This document shows positions 13,501 to 22,500 of a stretch of 64,000 nt of DNA, one piece after another. The notes below the pieces were generated by a model. The model saw only the letters and a program-made list of their open reading frames with translations, searched no databases and was not told the DNA's origin. Source of the DNA: Pectinophora gossypiella (lineage: Eukaryota > Arthropoda > Insecta > Lepidoptera > Gelechiidae); assembly GCF_024362695.1 (NCBI RefSeq), contig NC_065404.1, positions 10,890,604 to 10,954,603 on the forward strand, in the 5' to 3' direction. Every line of letters starts with the position of its first letter. Within the stretch, counting starts at the first letter, position 1. The position numbers were made by a program, and so were the translations under genes.

Positions 13501-16500
13501 TTACGATGTTAGTAACACCCTGTATATCATTGTAATACTAGAGTAATCCTGTAACCGTGTTTTGAGTATGGGCACGAGTGTAGAAATGTTTATAAGTAAG
13601 TTATAATCTGAAATTATATCTTATCCCGTATTCGACTCTCTTCTCTTCTTCTATCGGTATGGATTGTGAGGCGGATTGCCAACCTCATCAACCCTGGTGT
13701 TAGGCTTATTATTGAGCCGCCAAAGGCCCCTCACATGACTCATGTAACGACTACGTACTTACATCAGTAAGCAGTAACCGGGACCAACGCCTTAACGAGT
13801 CTAAAAATGTGTTAAGTTAGATGGAATATGGGACTTGTTACAGAAGTAGACCGTATCTATTTAAAGACGATACGGAGTATGGACGTGGGTCTATATCCTT
13901 GTATATAAATAGTTTATCATAAATAAATAATCATGAGTGTATTTAATTATTAATGCGCTCAGCATTATCGATTTACTCCCCCGCAACAACCTACAGAATA
14001 TTTACTGGGATTTTTTCGTTCGATGAAAGAAATAAATTGTAAGTGTGTATAGAAACGATTTATATTACATTTGAAAAGAAATTCAATATGGCTTTTATCT
14101 CATCAAGCATCGGAAGGTTTTGGTAATCAAAAGTCTATTTTTATCAGAAAGTATGTCCATCTCTTCATATCCATCTAAAAACTACATAGATAGATAGTAG
14201 TTGCAAATTGTTTTATGATTACTTGTAACTCTGCCCTACCCGTTAAGGATTCTCGGATGTGAGTTTATGTATGTATTTGTACTAAACGCGACGATACACT
14301 ACGTCATGCATAACATATACAATAATTAATCTGCTGCTATGTCAATTCGAGTTTGTAAGTTACACAATACAGACACCCGCATTTTGAGAGTTCCGTCGTA
14401 AACAGAATACATAAAACAGTAAAACTAACATGATTCCCTTCGTCTAACCCTGTACAGATCTAGTTCAATGATAAAGTTATACAGACTATAAAAATTGTTA
14501 TGTCAGCATTTTAGGAACGCAATAAATATCAACTTATAGTTTAGGTCGATTGGTTATGGAAATTATGAGATAGTGAGAGTAGGTATGGGATATAGGTATT
14601 CTATGACGTACTTATAAAAGTCATTTTATTTTCCGATCTTCCGTTTTAAACATTTCCATAGACTTATCATTTTCGCGGGTTTCACCTATCATGCTTAATT
14701 TTTTTTTGTTTCTAAAGGTTGCCTGGAAAAGATTGTTACTTGGCAATAAAGTCGCCTAATGTACTCTCTGCTTCTCTTTTGTTTCTGTATTTTTGTAGGT
14801 TTATTTATTTTGTCAAATATAATCTTTTAGTACAGTGTAATTATACATATATGTGGTACTTACACGTAATTGTCGACGTTGTTGTATTGTATTGTATTTC
14901 AACCTTCTTTAATGTTATCAGTTTTTGCATAATGAAAATACAATTCAATATTGCGTAACGACTTGATAGGTAGGTAGATATATATACGTAGGTACCTACA
15001 ACAACTGTTATTACAACCGACATGAGTTATGGCCATTGGTTATGACATTGTACTACTATTTCACTCAAATAACTCATGTTTGTTGTATGATTGAATATTT
15101 TTACTTTTTCGTGTACCTACTTCTTCTTCTCTCGTGTGGGTTGTGAGGTGGATTACCAACCTCATCAACCCTTGTGTCAGGGTTACCATTGACCTACTGG
15201 TAATGGGCAATAGCTTATAATTTAATTTCTAATAATCATCATCTTCTTCGTTAAGCCGTTGGTCCCGGTTACTACTTACTGTAGTCGTTACATGAGCCAT
15301 GTCAGAGGCCTTTGGCGGTTCAATAGTAACCCTGACACCAGGGTGGATGGGGTTGGTACTCCACCTCACAACCCATACGATAGAAGAATATCATCTCCCT
15401 AGTTATCTCGTTATTCCCGGGTCCGGTATTTTTAAAAAAGCGACTGCCTGTTTGGCTTTAAAACCAGATTATACCACGTATCTCCGAAAACATGATGACT
15501 AGTCCATGTTTGGATGGACAGTTTTTTGTAAATAGTAACTTTATTTTTCATTTGTTTTCTCACTAAGTTTGTCTTCTAAAACGAAATATTCTAACACGAA
15601 ATCGAAAACAAATTGGAAAATAAGCCCGTGCAGGATTTGAATTTGTGACCCCACAACGCGAGTCAAGCATTATCCCAACTAATATTATAATATTATTCTT
15701 ATATTACTATTACTATAGCAGTAACTGTCGGTACTATTCAGAGCCGGAGGACAGGAGTCCTAGTACGGCTTTGAAATAGTTTACTCACGTCAGACAGAGT
15801 ATTGCGGCGCGGAAGGCAAGAGGGAAACCACTGCCGTATTTTTCCCAAAAAAGTAGCATGGAGAATGCTGCACCGACAAGAGCGTGGCTCTTAAATTAGT
15901 GATGATTCTTACTATCCATTAAGTACTGGTAATTTAAGTAAATGTATGTCTGTGGTCTTCATCTGTCACACCGGTTATTGTCAAGCAGTTTTGAAAATCT
16001 GATTCAGTTTGGCAGTTGTAACGGAACACATCACTTGAAAGTAATATACTTACTTATGTACATTCTTCAATTAAAAAAAAAGCTTCCGGATTTCCCCAAC
16101 CGTAATTGTTTCATAATATCCGTTCGTCATAACAATTCCCATTGAACGGTGTAAACTATAGTGTGTGACTAACAAGTTACAAAGTCTCTATCAACAAGCA
16201 GAGTATCACATAACACGTACAATACTGCCTTATGTTGCTATCATCAAGTTAATTCAAGTGCCATCTCAATATAAGGTTAATTCAGTCTTTGTAAAGGGCC
16301 TCGTTGATTCCATCTGGCACGCACGCGGGGAACTAATTCCCTCATAGTTAATGCGAACAAACTTTTTAATTGAACGTCATCTGCTCCCCAGTGTACGTGA
16401 CGGGCATGGGTCGAAGAAATCATCGGAAGTGGGACTGGCAAGGCAAGAAGGCCTGAATTGTCTTAGCTCTAAATAATATATACTTACTACGTTCAATGAC

Positions 16501-19500
16501 AACGACCCTTGGAGATCTGGACACGAATAGGAGTCCATCTAAGATTAGCCACCATTTTGGGATTTCAGAATAGAACACCGAAATTTTACACACAATAGGT
16601 GAATGCTTTACAACCATGATCAACAAATAAAAATGTATTTTATCGACAGCGGAATTATAATAATTGGGTTCAATAATACTTTTAAAAGTGTCGAAACCCC
16701 ACGAAGTCGCGCATATATTGGTTAGTAATCTTATACTTGAGACTATAAATAGTGGTAATGCTCCATCCAGTATGATTGAGTACACTCCTCGCTCCTCGTG
16801 GCGGAAGGAGCGTGATGCGACGTTATCGTGGCGTGACGCGCGGGGTCGACGACTGCGTTTTTTATTGGACAGTGCACTTGCACATGCACCGCACTGCGTC
16901 TGTGGGAACGCGAACGCCAAGTTTTTGTTGCTTACATTTGTTTTGTAAACTCACCATTTGCATTATCCGCAATATAGTTCACATTCTCACACTGCCTTAA
17001 ATTAAATTGTTTTGTTATATTTTAGTATCAACAACGCGCGGCTCGCATCGTTACAATGATTCCGGTGTAATATTTTCTTCCTTAAGCCCTCCGTTTTGCT
17101 CGGTTACGTTATGCATGGGCTTACGCATTTAGATTGAAAACGACTTTTCCTTTCGGAAAATTAGATAACACGAGGGAACGCTACAACGAAAGTGCGATTT
17201 GAACTCACGCTTACAATGCCTGGCGCAGATTAGTTAGACTGATAAGCACAAACTGGTGTTTAAATCTTACTGGTAACGCGTTTCTTTGTTACTTCACAGC
17301 TATTTAGCGACAATTGCCATTTCCTCAAATAGCACAATAGGCTTTTGTCTACGAAATAAATGTAAACACGTTCTCGGCTTATAACTCGTATATGTGAATC
17401 ATGCGGTGACCGAGGCATTGGCATTGTGATGCGCGACATCGCGTCCTATTGCATCGACACTGTCACCTATAACCGGTCGATGAAAGACATACCTAACTTA
17501 TTATCACGCTAAACAAGGCGTCACCAAACGTGTTGATAATCGAACGATAATGGCCCTCACCATTAGCTTTGGATTGTGTCTGACCATATTGATTATGTTT
17601 ATAAAAAGAATTAATAACAAACAAATTATAAGCTCTGCTCATCATTTCATCACTAATTTAAGAGCCACGCTCTTGTCGGTGTAGCATTCTCCATGCTACT
17701 TTTTAGGGACAAATAGGGCAGTGGTTTCCCTCTTGCCTTTCGCTCCGCAGTACTTTGTCTGACGCAAATGTGATGGCGCCCAGAATAGTCTATTTCAATG
17801 CCGTACTAGGACTCTTGGCCTCCACCTCTGAATACTGACAAGCTCTGCTAGTTTGCTATATATTCTCAATTGCGCTAGAGGTTCATCCATCTCAAAGATA
17901 AACTGGGAGCCCACTCTTCACCTGAACTTTCTGTTAGACCAACGTGATAGGAAGCGAGTCATATAGCCGCGCGCTATCAAGCCAATTGTGCTATATTATG
18001 TTGTTTATAAATACTAATGAGGTATTATTCGATTTGGCGCTCGCTGCCCGGTTGAGAAGCAAACCGGTGACATGCAGGACCTTGACTGATTTAATAGAGT
18101 AATAGTAATTAGAGTAATTTTTGATGGCATGCACTTATTAAATAAACATATTAAAATAATAGGTATTATCTCTCTACAAGACGTTCATAATGGTTTTACA
18201 ATTAAAAAAGAAAATGTTTTATATGAGTTTTTTCTAAATCCTTAAAAACAACTAACATTAGGTACTCAACGTTTTTATTTATCGATGTAACAGTTATAAT
18301 TTGTGGCCCATATTGATATAAAACCACGGGATATATTAATTTGTAGAGGTGTACGTTATTTGAATGTCTTAATGAGACGATCGATTTGCTCTACCGGAGA
18401 TACAGAGAACTTTCAACCCAAATATGCATGCATTATCATCTATCTAAAGTAAAATGTACTTTTATCTCAGTCGATGTACTAGTAAATACTTGTTTTTCTG
18501 AACAATCAATAGTTTTAAATTGATAACTTGACGTCGGCTACGTATTTGTATTGCTTCTATTTGTGAACATTACGACAATTCTGAGTATATACCCGGCGAT
18601 ATATTACCGTCTTTATTGTCGTTTCATGAATAATACTTGTTTCGTCTTTGTTTATCTTTTACAAACATGTATGTAGGTACTTATACATTTCTTCCACGAC
18701 TTGCCTGAGATAAGCATTAAGAAATATACCTACTTATACTAAGTTTTTTGGCGCTGTGTTTGCCTCGTTGCATAGAACTTATATGATGTAATATCTATAT
18801 TATATTAGTACGAGTAATACCTACTTTTTCAAAGACGAATATTTTTTTTATGGTATAGAGACTGATTAAATAAAAAAATAAAAAATTATTGATAATTTCA
18901 GAATTCGATAATAGTCATTACATAATATCATTCATCATTCCATATATAAAAATACTCAAAATAATAATGACATGTCCCATCCATAGTTTCATATAATAAA
19001 CACACCAAGTCACATATTAATTACCTAATTAATTATTACCTTACAAAAATATTATATGTGTTAAATATTATTTCGTAAGAGAGTAGAAATTTCCTTCTTG
19101 TTTAATAAGTACTAGCTTTGAATGTAGCAGTTTAAATGTAGTATTAGTAACGGGTCTGGCCATCCTTTTAAATCTAATAAAATGTTTAATGTTTTGTTGT
19201 TTTATATAAGGTACTTAAAGGGTCATTGATGAGCTCAATAGAAAAAAAAATAATCTATCATATATATGACACTAGTTGATCTTCTGATAAACCAACGTCA
19301 CGAGCCCTGCAGGCACATGATTTTAACATTGGTGCTAATTCCTGTAAATACCATCTAATTTTATTTTAAGTTATATCTGTCATTTTCTTATCCACCGAAA
19401 AGGAAAGGGACGGGTAATTGACAAGCATAAAATTTATGGAACACACGTCAATTTTAAGCACAAATCTAAACCAACCGTCTAAAAATTTTACATCAGTCAA

Positions 19501-22500
19501 TAACCCGACACATTCATTTACTCATTCTTCCTAAAATTAAGAGCTGTGAATCATCCGTCCCTTTCCTTTTCGACGGATATGAAAATGACGGATATAACTT
19601 AAAATAAAATTAGGCGGTGTTTGCAGGAATCGGGGCCAATATCTCTTTTAAGCCTATGGATAAGACCATATTTCTAAGACGTACGAAACAATTGTCTGAA
19701 TGGTAGGTATTAAAATATTTGGCGTATCGTTCATCATTGTTATATGGACTGATACATATATACGTAAACTTAAGCTTGTAATATCTAAAGCAAATGAAAA
19801 ATTAATGAATGACGAATGTGGAGGAAGCAAGAGAAGTGTGTCAGGATCGAGGCAAATGGAATTATATAGTCTCTGCTTACCCCGGTGCGAAAAAGGCGTG
19901 TTATATGTATGTATGTAATATCAAATCAAATCAAATCAAATATACTTTATTGCACACAACATACAAAACAGATTCACACAGATGAAGATAGATACAGTAC
20001 AATCTGGCGGCCTTATTGCTAAGCAGCAATTTCTTCCAGGCAACCAGTGGATAGGAAACATTATTACAATTTGGTGCGGGACAGTGCAACATCTAGTATA
20101 AAATAATAAATACTATAAATAAAAAAAAACAAATAAAAGTAAAATAAATAAATAAAAATAAAATAGAAATATATAAAAATAAATACATACATACATATAC
20201 CCATTTAATATCTAAAGAGGTGCTTCGAGACACAAATAATCAGAAGAAAACAAGTCACTTTTATTATACATACATACATAAACTCACGCATATTGCCCAT
20301 CGGGGTAAGCAGAGACTATGGAATTCCATTTGCTTCGATCGTGTCACACTTCTCTTGCTGCCTCCACATTTACCACTTTTATTATGAAGTTCTGAAATGG
20401 ATATGAAGTGCCTTAAAGTGACTAGTGATCAGTAATGGTCCATCGTATTATGTCCAGTGTGGTTTATCTTTATATCAATTCGTTGAAATCGCTTGTAAAC
20501 GATTATAATAGTGTAACAGTCAGTTCGATGTAAAGGTTGTTCAGTGTATTCTTGGAAATATATCAGTTATCGGCTGCTTTTATCAGATTATCAGGCTCCA
20601 TTTAGTCAGGTGCGGCCTTCGAATATATTAGCTACTTACTACCAAGGTTCATACCTGTGGTAATTACGCCGTAGATTTTTTGTGGGTTGTGAGGTGGATT
20701 TAAAATTTTCAGTAATCCTGGTGTCAAGGTTATTGAGCCGGCAAAGGCCCCAATAAACGCGCTCAAACGTCGTACTCTTTGTTACTTAATTCATAATTAA
20801 AATGCCACAATAAATCCTTTACAAGCATGTAAGTAGGTATACATTTCTTCCACGACTTGCCTGAGATAAGCAATAAGAAATATATCTACTTGTACTAAGT
20901 TGTTTTGGCGCTGTGACGAGCCTCCTTGCATAGAACACATGATATAATATGTACATGTACATCATGTATGATATAATAAGACAAAAAGAAAAATGTGATT
21001 GATATTTTATCATCTTAGAGTGGCTTTTATTTCTAAATTAGCATTTTATAATTTATGTTTGACCTATTCAAATACCCTATTCGTAGACTAAGTAATTTAA
21101 CGATGTAGTACATACTACTTATTACATATTTGATTGCAATAATTAGGTATGAAGATTGAAAAGGAACGAGTGGCCGCTTACTATGGGTCTCGTGAGGAGG
21201 CTCGGTGTCGCTCAGCGGGCAATGGAGAGAGCTATGCTCGGTATTTCCCTGCTCGATCGAATCAGAAATGAGGAGATCCGCAGGAGAACTAAAGTCACCG
21301 ACATAGCTCGAAGAATTGCAAAGCTGAAGTGGCAGTGGGCAGGACACATAGCGACGAGAACCGATGGCCGTTGGGGCGGAAAGGTTCTGGAGTGGCGACC
21401 ACGTGTCGGACGACGCTCAGTGGGTAGGCCCGCTACAAGGTGGACCGACGATCTGGTGAAGGTCGCGGGAAGCCGCTGGATGCGGGCAGCGCAGGACCGA
21501 TCGTCGTGGAGATCCTTGGGGGAGGCCTATGCCCAGCAGTGGGCGTCATACGGCTGATGATGATGGGAATCCAAATACAATTTGAGACAGGAAGATTTCT
21601 CATGAGATAAACATGTTTTGTTGTTATAAATAACAAAGATGCTCACATCCATTTTAGATGTATTTAAACGATATGTTATCAAAATTTGTTGGAGTTGAAG
21701 TAAAGATAAACGTAGATTTGGTACACCTGCTTATAACAATTCAGGGTATGTCATGAAGAAGGGATATGACGTAGATTGTTTTTTTTGGTTTTAAATTAAT
21801 ATTAAATGTAATTTCTTATTTCAGAACTACTGCTACAGGAGCGAAAGAAAAGGATTTCAATGGTGTCCATGAACAGCCAGGAGTCCGGAGATGATAGAAA
21901 TGATGACAAATGTAAGTAAATATAATAAATATACAACAGAATGATGATGTATGGTCACGGAGCCTCTACGACTCCGAAATGTAGGTTTTAGGTTAGTATT
22001 TTAGGTTAAATATCAGCTAAAAGAAAAAAAAGATGAAAGATGTTTGATGAATAATGGCTGATGGAAGAACAGCCGAACTACTTAAAGGTTAACCTGATCG
22101 AAATCAAACTAACAACAAGAGTATACTCTATTGGTAGGAGTACGGTCACTGGTACTAACATGTATACATTTTGATACCATGTCACATTAACTTTTGTGAC
22201 AAATTGAAATGTAAATCTCATTAAATGTCAAATAAGTTAGTGCGACAGGGTTTTAAAGTGGGTACATGATAATGCTCATGACTGTACATTCTATTTGTAA
22301 ATAGCGGCGCTACCTACCAATGGAAATAGGAATCTACCCACAAACAGTAAAGGGACCAAGGTAGATTATTCAGAAGACGCGCTCTGCTTTGCGAGCTCTA
22401 TGGAATTTATTATTCATATTTCTTGTTACGGCATGTAATCCTATTTACGTTGCATTGAAAGGCGAAATCTGCCAGGACTGCAACTCGGTCTATTGTAAAC

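Noticed and set aside
16420..16920. 166-codon open frame on the minus strand, the longest in the window
   Set aside because: No recognisable domain, crosses a CpG-rich block that also keeps plus-strand frames open, and lies in an intron without supporting splice sites.
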